DNA of 64,000 nt from the NCBI RefSeq assembly GCF_015477765.1, contig NZ_JADLQQ010000019.1, forward strand, positions 43,118 through 107,117, read 5' to 3'. Positions within the stretch are counted from its first letter, which is position 1, and each line of letters begins with the position of its first letter. The notes below the pieces were generated by a model that did no database searches, was not told the DNA's origin, and was given only the letters and a program-made list of their open reading frames with translations. Below are positions 7,515 through 16,108 of this stretch, in pieces. This stretch comes from Nocardia transvalensis. Its GTDB lineage: Bacteria > Actinomycetota > Actinomycetes > Mycobacteriales > Mycobacteriaceae. The position numbers and the translations under genes are program-made.

Positions 7515-9745
7515 AGCGTCGTCCTCGGGCGCACCGCGTTGGCGCGGTCCACCAACTCGAAGCGGGCCCACATGTCATCGGTCTCGTGGGCGAGGTCGCG
7601 ATAACAACGCTCCAATCCGGTACGCACGCCCTCGGTGTCGAAATCACGGCCCAGCAGCGGCTCGCGACGAGCGGCGGTGTGTCCCGCCGACAACCAGTCC
7701 AGCGCGGCCGCCAGCACGCGCAGGCGTACCTGGGCCGCACGATGTTTCGATTCGATGGTGAGCCTTTCGATCCGGCCGCCGCACTCCCGCAGCAGCTCTT
7801 CGGTGAGATCGGCCGTATCCCGCTCGCCGAGCAGGGTTTCCACGGCCGCGATGCCGGCCTCGGTGTAGAGCGCCGACGACGACTGCACCTGGTCGAGGAT
7901 GGCGACGGCGCCGTCCCGCTCGCCCGCGGCCCGGCGCAGCCGAGCCAGGCCGAAGGCGGCGCTCACCCAGGCGCGATCGGTGCGCCAGACGATGCGGTAA
8001 TACCGTGCCGCCCTGGCCTTCTCGACGGCCGGGTCGATGCCGCCGCGGCCGTCGTGTGCGGCCAGTTCCGCGGCCACCGCCACCGCGAGCTTCGGCGCGG
8101 CCTCACCGGGCATGGCGCTGTATACGGCCTCGAATTCCGCGGCGGCGGAGCCGTATTCGCCGTCCAGCAATCGCGCCTGGGCGCCGTACCAGGCCAGTCG
8201 CCAGTCCTCGCCGAGGGTCGTGGACAGTTCGTCGATGCGGTGCTGTGCCTCCCCCGCGTCCCCGGCCTCCAAGGCCGCGCGGATCAGGCGCAGCGGGATC
8301 TCCACCGACTCGGCGGAGCCGGTCACCACCGCGGTCCCGGCCGCGAAGGCGGGTTCCAGTTCGGCGACCGTCGTGCCGCCCGTCGTGGCCAGTAGAGCGG
8401 CGCCGCTGTCGGTGGGATCGACGAGTGGGACCGGAAGCGCGGCGAGCACGCGGCGGGGATCGCCGGTCCAGTCGTCGTCCACGCCGAACACCCCGCGTGG
8501 CGGCCCGAAGGCGATCGACAGTCCCGGCCGCGGCGCGTCGTCCTCGGCGGCGAGCACCTCGCGCAGCACGCCGGTCAGCTGGTCGGCCATCTCCTCCATC
8601 GACGTGAAACGCGCCTTCGGGTCGGCGGCGGTGGCGCGCAACAGGAACCGGTGCAGCGAGTCGTGCGTGGCCAGCAGCGGTTCGGCGGCCGGGCCCGGCA
8701 GTTCGGCGAAATGGCCCTCGCGCTGCGGCACGTTCATCATCAGCACCGCCAGCGTGCGGCCGACCGTGTACACCTCGCTCGCGACCGTCGGCCCGGTATC
8801 GGCGATTTCGGGCGCCTGATATCCGACGGTGCCGTAGATGGCACTGTCCTGATCGTCCATCGCCATGACCGCGCCCAGGTCGATCAACTTCAGTTGCTCG
8901 TCGGTCTGCATCACATTGTCGGGCTTGAAGTCACAGTAGGCCAGGCCGAGCGAATGCAGATATCCCAGGGCGGGCAGCATCTCCAGCACGTAGGCGATGG
9001 CCTGGGCGGGCGGCAGATACGAGCCGTCGGCTTCGCGGCGGCGCCGCAACAGCTGCTTGAGCGAGACGCCCCCGACGTACTCCATCACGATGTAGTCGAC
9101 CGGGACGCCATCGGATCCGACGTGCTCGACGAAGTTGAAGATCTTGACGATATTCGGGTGCTCGACCTGAGCCAGGAAGCGCCGCTCGGTGATCGCGGCC
9201 GCCTTCGCCTCCGCATCGGCGGCATTCAACAGGCCCTTGAGCACCACCCAGCGGTCGTCGACCTTGGTATCGGTGGCCAGGTAGATCCAGCCGAGGCCGC
9301 CGTGGGCCAGCGGACCCACCACGCGGTACTGTCCGCCGACCAGATCGCCCGCGGTGAGTTTGGGCGAGAACGAGAATCGGGTGCCGCAGTGCGGGCAGAA
9401 CCCCTCGGTGCGACCGGGCTTCCCCTCGCGCGGGCGCCCGACCGGGCGGTCGCACTTCGCGCAGAAGCGCTTGTGCTCCGCGACCTCTGGATCGGCGAGG
9501 ACGGCCGATGCGGGATCCATGCGCGGCACGCGTGGCACCTCGACCATTCCCGCCCCGAGGCGGCCCCGGCGGGAGCGACCGGTCGTGGATCGAGTGCGCA
9601 CCGATCTGGTCGTGCCCGTTGCGGCGGACTGGGTCGTGGCCGTGCGAGCGGATGAGCCCGCCGTGCTAGGGGCGGGCGCGGTGCCGCAGATGTCGCAGTA
9701 CCCGTCGACAATGGTGCCCGCACAACCCGGCTCGGCGCAGTTCAT
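7511..9745 (-). CDS. pknG: PknG-type serine/threonine protein kinase
   Basis: A 744-residue soluble kinase with the PknG layout: N-terminal regulatory tail, rubredoxin-like metal centre, kinase domain, C-terminal TPR-like helices. An extra zinc ribbon opens the protein (Cys3, Cys8, Cys17, Cys20). The rubredoxin pairs are Cys95/Cys98 and Cys117/Cys120. The kinase has the unusual PknG nucleotide loop L-A-H-G-G-L-G-W, the Lys170 of V-V-L-K-G-L, a catalytic loop Y-C-D-F-K-P-D-N with Asp272 and no HRD arginine, and L-I-D-L-G (Asp289) in place of DFG. PknG in Mycobacterium and Corynebacterium controls 2-oxoglutarate use by phosphorylating GarA/OdhI in response to amino acids. The start overlaps the upstream stop (ATGA). 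Confidence 0.95.
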   Translation of the reverse strand: MNCAEPGCAGTIVDGYCDICGTAPAPSTAGSSARTATTQSAATGTTRSVRTRSTTGRSRRGRLGAGMVEVPRVPRMDPASAVLADPEVAEHKRFCAKCDRPVGRPREGKPGRTEGFCPHCGTRFSFSPKLTAGDLVGGQYRVVGPLAHGGLGWIYLATDTKVDDRWVVLKGLLNAADAEAKAAAITERRFLAQVEHPNIVKIFNFVEHVGSDGVPVDYIVMEYVGGVSLKQLLRRRREADGSYLPPAQAIAYVLEMLPALGYLHSLGLAYCDFKPDNVMQTDEQLKLIDLGAVMAMDDQDSAIYGTVGYQAPEIADTGPTVASEVYTVGRTLAVLMMNVPQREGHFAELPGPAAEPLLATHDSLHRFLLRATAADPKARFTSMEEMADQLTGVLREVLAAEDDAPRPGLSIAFGPPRGVFGVDDDWTGDPRRVLAALPVPLVDPTDSGAALLATTGGTTVAELEPAFAAGTAVVTGSAESVEIPLRLIRAALEAGDAGEAQHRIDELSTTLGEDWRLAWYGAQARLLDGEYGSAAAEFEAVYSAMPGEAAPKLAVAVAAELAAHDGRGGIDPAVEKARAARYYRIVWRTDRAWVSAAFGLARLRRAAGERDGAVAILDQVQSSSALYTEAGIAAVETLLGERDTADLTEELLRECGGRIERLTIESKHRAAQVRLRVLAAALDWLSAGHTAARREPLLGRDFDTEGVRTGLERCYRDLAHETDDMWARFELVDRANAVRPRTTL

Positions 9746-10989
9746 CCCCGCCTCCCCGTCTTCTCCGCAATGGCCTGCTGATAATCGGCCACCGCGCGGG
9801 TGACCGCCGCCAGATCACACGGCCGCCGCGACAGCAGCCCCGTCGCGATCCTGTTGGACGACAGCACCTCTTGATCCTCACCGACCCCCAACCTCGCCGC
9901 CTTCGCCTGATACGCCGCCAACCGCCCCCGCAACTCCGTCCACCGATCCAACAGTCCCTGCGCCAACTGTTCGTCGGCCGTCGCGACCTCGATGGCCGCC
10001 GCAATGCGCAGTCTGAGATCCAGCAGCGCCATGGCGTCGGCCATCGACACGGATTGCTGCACGCTCGGTTCCGCCTGTGCCCGGGCCTCGGGTGCGGCCT
10101 TCGTGTCGGGGACGCTGGGTGGATGCGCCGCAAGGCTTTCCAGGCCGGCGCGCAGCGTCGGGCCGGGGTCCGGGTGGACGGGCAGCGGGGCTGTGAGGAT
10201 CTTCCGTTCGGCCTCGGCGCGGGCCCGTTCGGCCCGTTCACGGATGGTACGCAGGTGGGTCAGGCGGACCCGGGTTTCCGCGATGGCCGTAGGCCAATCC
10301 GCGAGGAGGGTATGCAGTTCGGCGAGATTGTCGGATTCGCGGCGGATCCGGTCGGTCAGATCCGCAATGCGCGTGTCGATCTCGGCCGGGGTCAGGGCGA
10401 GCGGGTCGGTGGCCGAGCGGCTGAGCAGCTCGGCCACGGCGTCGGCGATGGCGCGCAATCCGGCTGTGGTGACGCCGAATTGATCGAGCTGGGCCTGCAC
10501 GGGCGCCAGCCCGGACAAGACTCGGGTGTTGATCGCGTCGACCGCGTCGAGGAATTCGGCGATCCGCGGAAAGCTGGTGCGCATGCGGTCCAGGGTGTCG
10601 GCGATGCCGACGAACAGCACCCGCTCCTGCGGACCGGTGAGCGTACGCTCGGCCAGCGGGATCGGCACCCGCGACAGCTCGTGCGGCCGGTCGCGCAGCA
10701 GCCGGGTGAGTTCGGCCCGGTCGGCATCGGTCGGTTTCTGGCGGCGCGCACGGATCGCGCGCGCCTGCTCCAGGATGGACTGCAATCGTCCGAAGTCCTC
10801 CCACATCAGATCGAGCAACTGCCGCACCGGGCGCCACCGGCCCGCGGTGACACCCGCGGGCGGATAGCCGCGCAGCAGCGTCAGGCCCGGATGTTTGTCC
10901 AGTTCGAGCAGGGTGGCGGTGATCGCGTCGATTTCCCGGCCACGCAGCGCCAGTTCGTTGTCGATCTCGACGACCGTCAGGACGTGCAT
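9742..10989 (-). CDS. Unknown helical protein between glnH and pknG
   Basis: I do not recognise a named domain. The 415-residue product has no signal peptide and no membrane helix, and is almost entirely charged heptad-like helix (for example R-I-R-R-E-S-D-N-L-A-E-L-H-T-L-L and R-T-I-R-E-R-A-E-R-A-R-A-E-A-E-R), so long coiled coils are likely. A Pro-rich interruption lies near residues 305-335. The gene starts 7 nt after glnH ends, and its TGA overlaps the pknG ATG, so it is made together with the sensor and the kinase. A cytoplasmic adaptor between the GlnX membrane protein and PknG is a reasonable guess, nothing more. Confidence 0.85.
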   Translation of the reverse strand: MHVLTVVEIDNELALRGREIDAITATLLELDKHPGLTLLRGYPPAGVTAGRWRPVRQLLDLMWEDFGRLQSILEQARAIRARRQKPTDADRAELTRLLRDRPHELSRVPIPLAERTLTGPQERVLFVGIADTLDRMRTSFPRIAEFLDAVDAINTRVLSGLAPVQAQLDQFGVTTAGLRAIADAVAELLSRSATDPLALTPAEIDTRIADLTDRIRRESDNLAELHTLLADWPTAIAETRVRLTHLRTIRERAERARAEAERKILTAPLPVHPDPGPTLRAGLESLAAHPPSVPDTKAAPEARAQAEPSVQQSVSMADAMALLDLRLRIAAAIEVATADEQLAQGLLDRWTELRGRLAAYQAKAARLGVGEDQEVLSSNRIATGLLSRRPCDLAAVTRAVADYQQAIAEKTGRRG

Positions 10990-10996
10990 GGGCGGC

Positions 10997-11968
10997 TCAC
11001 TCGCTGTAGCGCGGGGGCGGCGGCCCCGAGGCGGGGCCGAGCGCGGCGAGATGGGTGTTGTAGAGGCGTTGCCAGGTGCCGTCCGCACGGATCCGTTCCA
11101 GCACCCCATTGACGAAGCGCACCAGTTCCGGTGCGCCCTTGGGCACCCCGACCGCATACGATTCGCGGCCGAGCGGCGTGCCGACCACGTGGAGGTTGCG
11201 GTCCTGTGCGGCCAGGCCGATGAGGATCGGCTCGTCGGTGCTGATCGCATCGACCTGCCCCTGCTGCAGTTGGACCAGGCAATCGGTCCAGTTGGTGACC
11301 CCGTGCACGGTCGGTCGATCGGGCAGCGCGAACAGGCGCGCCGCCGAGGTGGCGCCGAAGGTGACACACACCCGTTTGCCGCGCAGGTCGGCTTTGTCAT
11401 TGATCCCGGAGTTGCGAAGTGCCAGGATGCGTTGGGCCGCATGGTAATACACGGCGGAGAAGTCGACGTCGCGGCGGCGCTCACAGGTGACGGAGAAGGT
11501 GCGGACCACCAGATCCACCTGATTCTTCTGCAGGGCGGGCACCCGCTCGGCGGTGGAAACCGAGCGCAGTTCGATCAGGTTCGAATCCCCCAGCAGATCG
11601 CGGGCGATCTCCCGCGCGAGATCGATGTCGAACCCCTCCAGCTGCCCGGTGGCGGGATTGCGGAACCCGAACAGATAGGTGTTCTGATCGACACCGACCG
11701 TGACCCGGCCCTTCTGCTGGATGCGGGCCATCGCCGAGCCCGCGGGCATGGCGCCGGGCCCGGGTTGCGGCCCCGGGCGCAGGCTCGCCTCGGCATCGCA
11801 GTCGCCCTGCGGCGCGGGTGCCTCGGTGATCTCGGCGGCCTTCGGGGGCACGGGCTGCACCGCCGTCACGGGAGACACCGCCGGAACCCGCGCATCGGCA
11901 CCACAGCCGGTCACCGATGCGACCATCGCGATCGCCGCGACCACCCACCGTGCCCGCCCGACAGTCAC
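10997..11968 (-). CDS. glnH: GlnH-like glutamate/aspartate-binding lipoprotein
   Basis: A 323-residue lipoprotein: Arg-containing N-terminus, hydrophobic core and lipobox V-T-G-C with Cys22 as the lipidation site, followed by a Pro/Ala-rich tether. The mature part is a solute-binding protein family 3 domain (Q-N-T-Y-L-F-G-F-R-N, L-E-G-F-D-I-D-L-A-R-E-I-A, G-K-R-V-C-V-T-F-G-A-T-S). It has no ABC permease or ATPase partner; as in mycobacteria it sits between glnX and pknG, where GlnH binds Asp/Glu outside the membrane and signals through GlnX. The GTG at 11968 overlaps the glnX TGA and follows a GGAG site. Confidence 0.93.
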   Translation of the reverse strand: MTVGRARWVVAAIAMVASVTGCGADARVPAVSPVTAVQPVPPKAAEITEAPAPQGDCDAEASLRPGPQPGPGAMPAGSAMARIQQKGRVTVGVDQNTYLFGFRNPATGQLEGFDIDLAREIARDLLGDSNLIELRSVSTAERVPALQKNQVDLVVRTFSVTCERRRDVDFSAVYYHAAQRILALRNSGINDKADLRGKRVCVTFGATSAARLFALPDRPTVHGVTNWTDCLVQLQQGQVDAISTDEPILIGLAAQDRNLHVVGTPLGRESYAVGVPKGAPELVRFVNGVLERIRADGTWQRLYNTHLAALGPASGPPPPRYSE

Positions 11969-13236
11969 AGGAACTCCTTCAGTCGCGGCCACAGCCCGGC
12001 GACGACCCCGGCGGCCGCGAGCACCATCAGCACCAGTGTGCCCGCGGCCGCGCCGATCCAACTGTCCCCGGCCGCATCGATCTGCTCGCGCAGGTCCGTG
12101 CGGGCGGTGAGCAGGCCGTCGCGTAACGATTCGTCCAGTACGGCGAAGTGCCGCGCCGAGGAGTCGGGCCCGGCGCCGATCGCCTGTTCCACGGCAGCCC
12201 GATAGTCCGCCGCGTTGTATGCCTCGAGTTGTCTGCGGTGGCCATCGGCCCACTGGGAGAACTGCTGCCGCACGGAAGAATTGGGCGGCGCCACGGCCTC
12301 CAGCCGGGTATTCAACTGCCGGAGTTTGTCGTTGAAGTCGTTCTCGCTGTCGGTGGTGTCGCCGCGGGTGATCAGCTGCAGCGTCTCGTTCGTGCGGGCC
12401 TGCTGGGCGAAAATCCGTGCCTGAGCGACATTCTCGCTACGCGCGGTCGGTCCGCGCGGGCCGGTGTCGATCGCACCGCGGGCGACGACCGTCGCGACCA
12501 GGATCCACAGCAAGGCCAGCACCGCGGCGGACGCGGCGAACACTACTCCCGGATTGAACCGGCGATTGGTGCGCTGCAACAGGATCCGCGAGGCACCGAC
12601 CGCCACGGCGATCACGAGAAAAAGCAACGCCGACGCAAACCAGGGCGGCCGGGTGATGGCCCGCTGATCGTCGCGCACGGCGGCGAGCCGCTCGGCCGTC
12701 AGCCGGGCCGCGTTCGGCAGCAACGAATCCTGCATCACCCCGGACGCCTCGCGCAGATACGCCGAGCCGACGGGGAGACCCTGCCTGTTGTTTGCCCGCG
12801 CCGACTCCACCAGGCCGGTGTAGGCGGGCAGCTCGGCGGCGATGCGCGCAACGATGGTGCGGGTCTGCGCATCCCCGGCACCGGCCGTCGCGGTGGCCAG
12901 CGCATCGGCGGCATCCGCGAGAGCCTGCTGGTATTGCGCTCGCATCTGCGGCGATTCGATACCGCCGGACAGGAATGCGGCGGCGGCGGAGGCGTCGGCG
13001 GTCGACAGCGCGACGTACAGTCGCTGCGCCGCGTCGGCCAGCGGTTCGGACCGCTGCAGTGCCGCATCGCGGCGAGCGGTCTTGCCGCTCAACTCGTTCG
13101 CGCAGACCAGAGCCGAGATCAGGCACAGCGCAACGGCCGTGACGGCGAGCGCGACCAGCACACCGGGCGTCGTCGCGGCGAAGCGCCGCACCCACTCCGC
13201 CCCGTCGCGGGTCGCCGCCGGTGCGCGAACTCCCAC
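11965..13236 (-). CDS. glnX: GlnX-like membrane signal-transducing protein
   Basis: A 423-residue integral membrane protein with four predicted helices: V-L-V-A-L-A-V-T-A-V-A-L near residue 25, A-L-L-F-L-V-I-A-V-A-V-G near the middle, V-L-A-L-L-W-I-L-V-A-T-V-V soon after, and L-V-L-M-V-L-A-A-A-G-V-V-A-G-L at the C-terminus. Two large extracytoplasmic helical regions lie between helices 1-2 and 3-4. Size and topology match mycobacterial GlnX, which relays GlnH ligand state to PknG. The GTG at 13236 is preceded by a strong GGGAGG; upstream in-frame extensions lack that. First gene of the seven-gene operon, so its promoter should lie in 13237-13508. Confidence 0.88.
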   Translation of the reverse strand: MGVRAPAATRDGAEWVRRFAATTPGVLVALAVTAVALCLISALVCANELSGKTARRDAALQRSEPLADAAQRLYVALSTADASAAAAFLSGGIESPQMRAQYQQALADAADALATATAGAGDAQTRTIVARIAAELPAYTGLVESARANNRQGLPVGSAYLREASGVMQDSLLPNAARLTAERLAAVRDDQRAITRPPWFASALLFLVIAVAVGASRILLQRTNRRFNPGVVFAASAAVLALLWILVATVVARGAIDTGPRGPTARSENVAQARIFAQQARTNETLQLITRGDTTDSENDFNDKLRQLNTRLEAVAPPNSSVRQQFSQWADGHRRQLEAYNAADYRAAVEQAIGAGPDSSARHFAVLDESLRDGLLTARTDLREQIDAAGDSWIGAAAGTLVLMVLAAAGVVAGLWPRLKEFL

Positions 13237-13508
13237 GCTCCCTCCCCCTCCTCGACCAACCGCGAGGCACCCGCACCACGGGGGCGTGCCGGAGCCTCGA
13301 ACGCGATCGTACGGGAGCGGAATTCGGTTTGCGCTGCGATGACGGACGCGGATGCGATCGAGTTCTGTGTGCACGAAACCGAGACCGAAAGGGTAGGCGT
13401 TCGCGATCAATTCGGCCCCGGCCGTCGCGGATGCGGCGTGGAGTTTCGAGCTGTCTTCTCGAGTCCAGAATCGCGGCTCGCCCTCCATCCACGAGTGCCT
13501 GGTGAACG

Positions 13509-14225
13509 ATGCCTTTCCTCGACCGCCGTGAAGCCGGCCGCCGGCTCGTCGAACGTCTACGGGCGTTCAGCGGCCCGGATACGGTCGTGCTCGGCCTGCC
13601 GTGCGGCGGCGTGCCGGTGGCCTATGAGGTGGCCACTGCGCTGCGTGCGCCGCTGGATGTGGCGGTGGTGTGCAAGCTGGAGGTACCCGGCCGTCCCCGG
13701 ATGGTGTACGGCGCGGTCGCCGAATGCGGCGTGCGGGTGGTCGACGACGATCTGGTGGTGCGGGCGTTCATCACACCGCCGGAACGGGCACGGCTGGAGC
13801 GCGACGCCCGAGAAGCCGTGCTGCGCAGGGCCGCTCGCTTCCGGAGCACCCAGGCGCGGCTGCCGGTGGCCGGGCGCACCGTGATACTGGTCGACGACGG
13901 TGTCGCCAGCGGCGCCACCGCCCGGGCGGCCTGCATGCTGGCGCAGGCCCGGGGCGCGGCGCGGGTGGTGTTCGCCGTGCCGGTCGGATCGTGCCGGCCG
14001 ATCCGGGCCCTCGCGGCCGACGCCGACAACGTCGTCTGCCTGGAGACACCGGCGCTGTTCCACACCATCGGCCAGTGGTATCGCAGCTTCGATCCGGTCA
14101 CCGAGGCGACCGTCTCCCAACTGCTGGAACGCGCGGCCGAACAGCTGCACACGCCCCCGACCCAGCCGATGCGAGTGCATCGCGAACCACCGGGCACCGA
14201 ACCGACGACGCTGTCCACGCGCTGA
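13509..14225 (+). CDS. Phosphoribosyltransferase-domain protein
   Basis: A 238-residue type I PRTase-fold protein. The PRPP-binding signature V-I-L-V-D-D-G-V-A-S-G-A-T-A (about residues 125-138) is intact, and the N-terminal L-G-L-P-C-G-G-V-P-V-A loop is also typical. Proteins of this family often sit in stress or hydrolase operons and their substrate is usually unknown. The C-terminal 25 residues are Pro/Thr/Arg-rich and probably disordered. The ATG at 13509 has a weak ribosome site. Divergent from glnX across 272 bp. Confidence 0.85.
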   Translation: MPFLDRREAGRRLVERLRAFSGPDTVVLGLPCGGVPVAYEVATALRAPLDVAVVCKLEVPGRPRMVYGAVAECGVRVVDDDLVVRAFITPPERARLERDAREAVLRRAARFRSTQARLPVAGRTVILVDDGVASGATARAACMLAQARGAARVVFAVPVGSCRPIRALAADADNVVCLETPALFHTIGQWYRSFDPVTEATVSQLLERAAEQLHTPPTQPMRVHREPPGTEPTTLSTR

Positions 14226-14236
14226 CCGCATCGGCG

Positions 14237-14282
14237 GAACATGTTCTAGACACCCGACCGACCGTGTCTTATCGTCGAGACA
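14237..14282. promoter_or_regulatory. Palindrome cluster and probable leaderless promoter of the P450 gene
   Basis: GAACATGTTC (14237-14246) is a perfect palindrome. AGACAC (14248-14253) pairs with GTGTCT (14264-14269). TGTCT (14265-14269) and AGACA (14278-14282) form a further inverted repeat whose right arm includes the first base of the P450 start codon. No Shine-Dalgarno is visible and a -10-like TATCGT lies at 14270-14275, compatible with a leaderless transcript. The TetR protein encoded downstream is the natural candidate to bind here. Confidence 0.4.
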
Positions 14283-15502
14283 TGGTGGGCGATGTGTCTC
14301 ACGCGGTTCGGTTCGAACTGCGGTCCGGTGCGAGCTGGCGCGATCCCTGGACCATGTATTCGCAACTGCGCGACCATGATCCGGTACATCGCGTGGTTCC
14401 CGAGGGGCGCGAGCACGAGGACTACTACGTGCTGTCCCGATACGCCGATGTGTACGCTGCCGTGCGTGACCCCGAAACCTTCTCCTCGGCACAGGGTTTG
14501 ACCGTCGACTACACCGACCTCGGCGCGATCGGGCTCGGCGAGAATCGGCCCTTCGTCCTGACCGACCCGCCCGACCACACCGCCTTCCGCCGCCGCGTCG
14601 CGAAGGGCTTCACGCCGCGGCAGGTGCAGGAGATCCGGCCCGCCGTCACCGCTTTCATCGCGGACCGTCTCGAGCGGATGCGCGCCGAGGGCGGCGGTGA
14701 CATCTCCGTCGAGCTGTTCAAACCGCTGCCCACGATGGTCGTCGCGCATTACCTCGGAGTGCCCGAGGCGGATCGGCCGAAGTTCGACGAATGGAGCGAG
14801 GCCATCGTCGCCGCCTCCGCCACCGGGGGCATCCAGCACGCCCAGGATGCCGTCGGTGAACTGTCGCAGTACTTCACCACCATGATCGAGCGCCGCCGGC
14901 TCGAGCCCACCGACGACACCATCTCGCATCTGGTGGCCTCGGGCCTCGGCGCGGACGGCGACGTCGGCGGCCTCCTGCGGATCCTCGGCTTCGCCTTCAC
15001 CATGATCACCGGCGGGAACGACACCACCACCGGAAACCTCGGCGGCGCAGTGCAATTGCTGACGCTGTATCCGGGCCAGCGGCGGCGGCTGCTCGACGAT
15101 CCGAGCCTGATCCCCGGCGCGGTCGACGAATTCCTGCGACTCACCTCCCCGGTGCAGGGCCTGGCCCGGACCACCACCCGCGATGTGGAGATCGAGGGCG
15201 TCACCGTTCCCGCCGGGCGACGGGTGCTGCTGCTGTACGCATCGGCCAACCGGGACGAACGCGAATACGGCCCGGACGCGGCCGAACTCGATGTCACGCG
15301 CACTCCGCGCAACATCCTCACCTTCGGCAACGGCAACCACCACTGCCTCGGCGCCGCCGCGGCGCGCATGCAGGCCACCATCGCCCTGCAGGAGCTGCTG
15401 TCCCGCTGCCCCGATTTCACCGTCGACATCGACGGGGTCCGCTACGCCGAGGGCAATTATGTGCGGTGGCCGGTGAATGTGCCGTTCCGGGTGGCAGCGT
15501 GA
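14282..15502 (+). CDS. Cytochrome P450
   Basis: A 406-residue bacterial class I P450. Visible landmarks: oxygen-activating I-helix T-G-G-N-D-T-T (243-249), E-x-x-R as E283-F-L-R286, and the haem loop F-G-N-G-N-H-H-C-L-G with ligand Cys355. Only cytosolic sequence, so it depends on a ferredoxin and reductase, neither of which is adjacent. The substrate cannot be told. The stop overlaps the start of a TetR gene (GTGA), and a FadE-type dehydrogenase follows, which hints at a lipid or steroid-like substrate. ATG at 14282 chosen; no ribosome site, see the regulatory entry. Confidence 0.93.
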   Translation: MVGDVSHAVRFELRSGASWRDPWTMYSQLRDHDPVHRVVPEGREHEDYYVLSRYADVYAAVRDPETFSSAQGLTVDYTDLGAIGLGENRPFVLTDPPDHTAFRRRVAKGFTPRQVQEIRPAVTAFIADRLERMRAEGGGDISVELFKPLPTMVVAHYLGVPEADRPKFDEWSEAIVAASATGGIQHAQDAVGELSQYFTTMIERRRLEPTDDTISHLVASGLGADGDVGGLLRILGFAFTMITGGNDTTTGNLGGAVQLLTLYPGQRRRLLDDPSLIPGAVDEFLRLTSPVQGLARTTTRDVEIEGVTVPAGRRVLLLYASANRDEREYGPDAAELDVTRTPRNILTFGNGNHHCLGAAAARMQATIALQELLSRCPDFTVDIDGVRYAEGNYVRWPVNVPFRVAA

Positions 15503-16059
15503 GCTGGGCCGAATCTCGTTCGCTGCGGGCGGGGGAACGCATTCTCGATGCGGCGGCCGCGCTGTTCGCCGAACGCGGGGTCGCCGCCACCCAGATGGCC
15601 GATATCGCCAAGGCCGCGGGCTGCTCGCGGGCGACGCTGTACCGCTACTTCGACAGCAGGCAGGCGGTGCAGGCGGCCTTCGTCCATCGCGAGGCCCGCC
15701 GGGTCGCCGCCGCCGTGGCGGGCGAGATCGCCGCCCTCACCGATCCGGGCGAGCGGGTCGTCGCCGGTGTGCTGGCGAGCCTGCGGGCGGTGCGCGCGGA
15801 CCCGCTGCTCATCGCGTGGTTCCGGCCCGGCGATGCCGGTATCGCCCTCGGAATCGCGCAGACCTCCGAGGTGATCGAGGCCATCGCGGGGTCGGTGTTC
15901 GGGCCGGGCACCGCAGGATCCGACGATGCGAGACAGCTGGCGCGGTGGCTGACCCGCATCATCGTGTCCCTGCTGACGGTTCCGGGGGTGGACGGCGACG
16001 AGGAGCGGGCCATGCTCGAACGGTTCGTCGCACCACTGATCAGCCCGGCCCGCGCCTGA
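15499..16059 (+). CDS. TetR-family regulator coupled to the P450 gene
   Basis: A 186-residue TetR protein. The HTH reads M-A-D-I-A-K-A-A-G-C-S-R-A-T-L-Y-R-Y-F at about residues 33-51, a close match to the family signature. The C-terminal part has several helices, with R-W-L-T-R-I-I-V-S-L-L-T-V-P likely forming the dimer interface. The GTG start overlaps the P450 stop codon, so both are on one message, and the regulator probably controls the P450 promoter. Effector unknown. Confidence 0.9.
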   Translation: MSWAESRSLRAGERILDAAAALFAERGVAATQMADIAKAAGCSRATLYRYFDSRQAVQAAFVHREARRVAAAVAGEIAALTDPGERVVAGVLASLRAVRADPLLIAWFRPGDAGIALGIAQTSEVIEAIAGSVFGPGTAGSDDARQLARWLTRIIVSLLTVPGVDGDEERAMLERFVAPLISPARA

Positions 16060-16108
16060 GTTCGCGATCGGGCTTGCGCCGCCGCCGATCGGCCTGGAGG
16101 GTGAGAGC

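Noticed and set aside
5489..7604. Long rightward frames opposite the VWA and PP2C genes
   Set aside because: Antisense shadows: the leftward frames carry intact MIDAS, PP2C and zinc-ribbon motifs, the rightward ones none.
11578..11588. GGTTCGAATCC, identical to a tRNA T-loop core
   Set aside because: It lies inside glnH in a conserved coding stretch and no acceptor, D or anticodon arms can be built around it.
12148..13884. A 578-residue rightward frame across glnX and the PRTase gene
   Set aside because: Opposes GlnX and is out of frame with the PRTase; no domain and biased Arg/Gly content.
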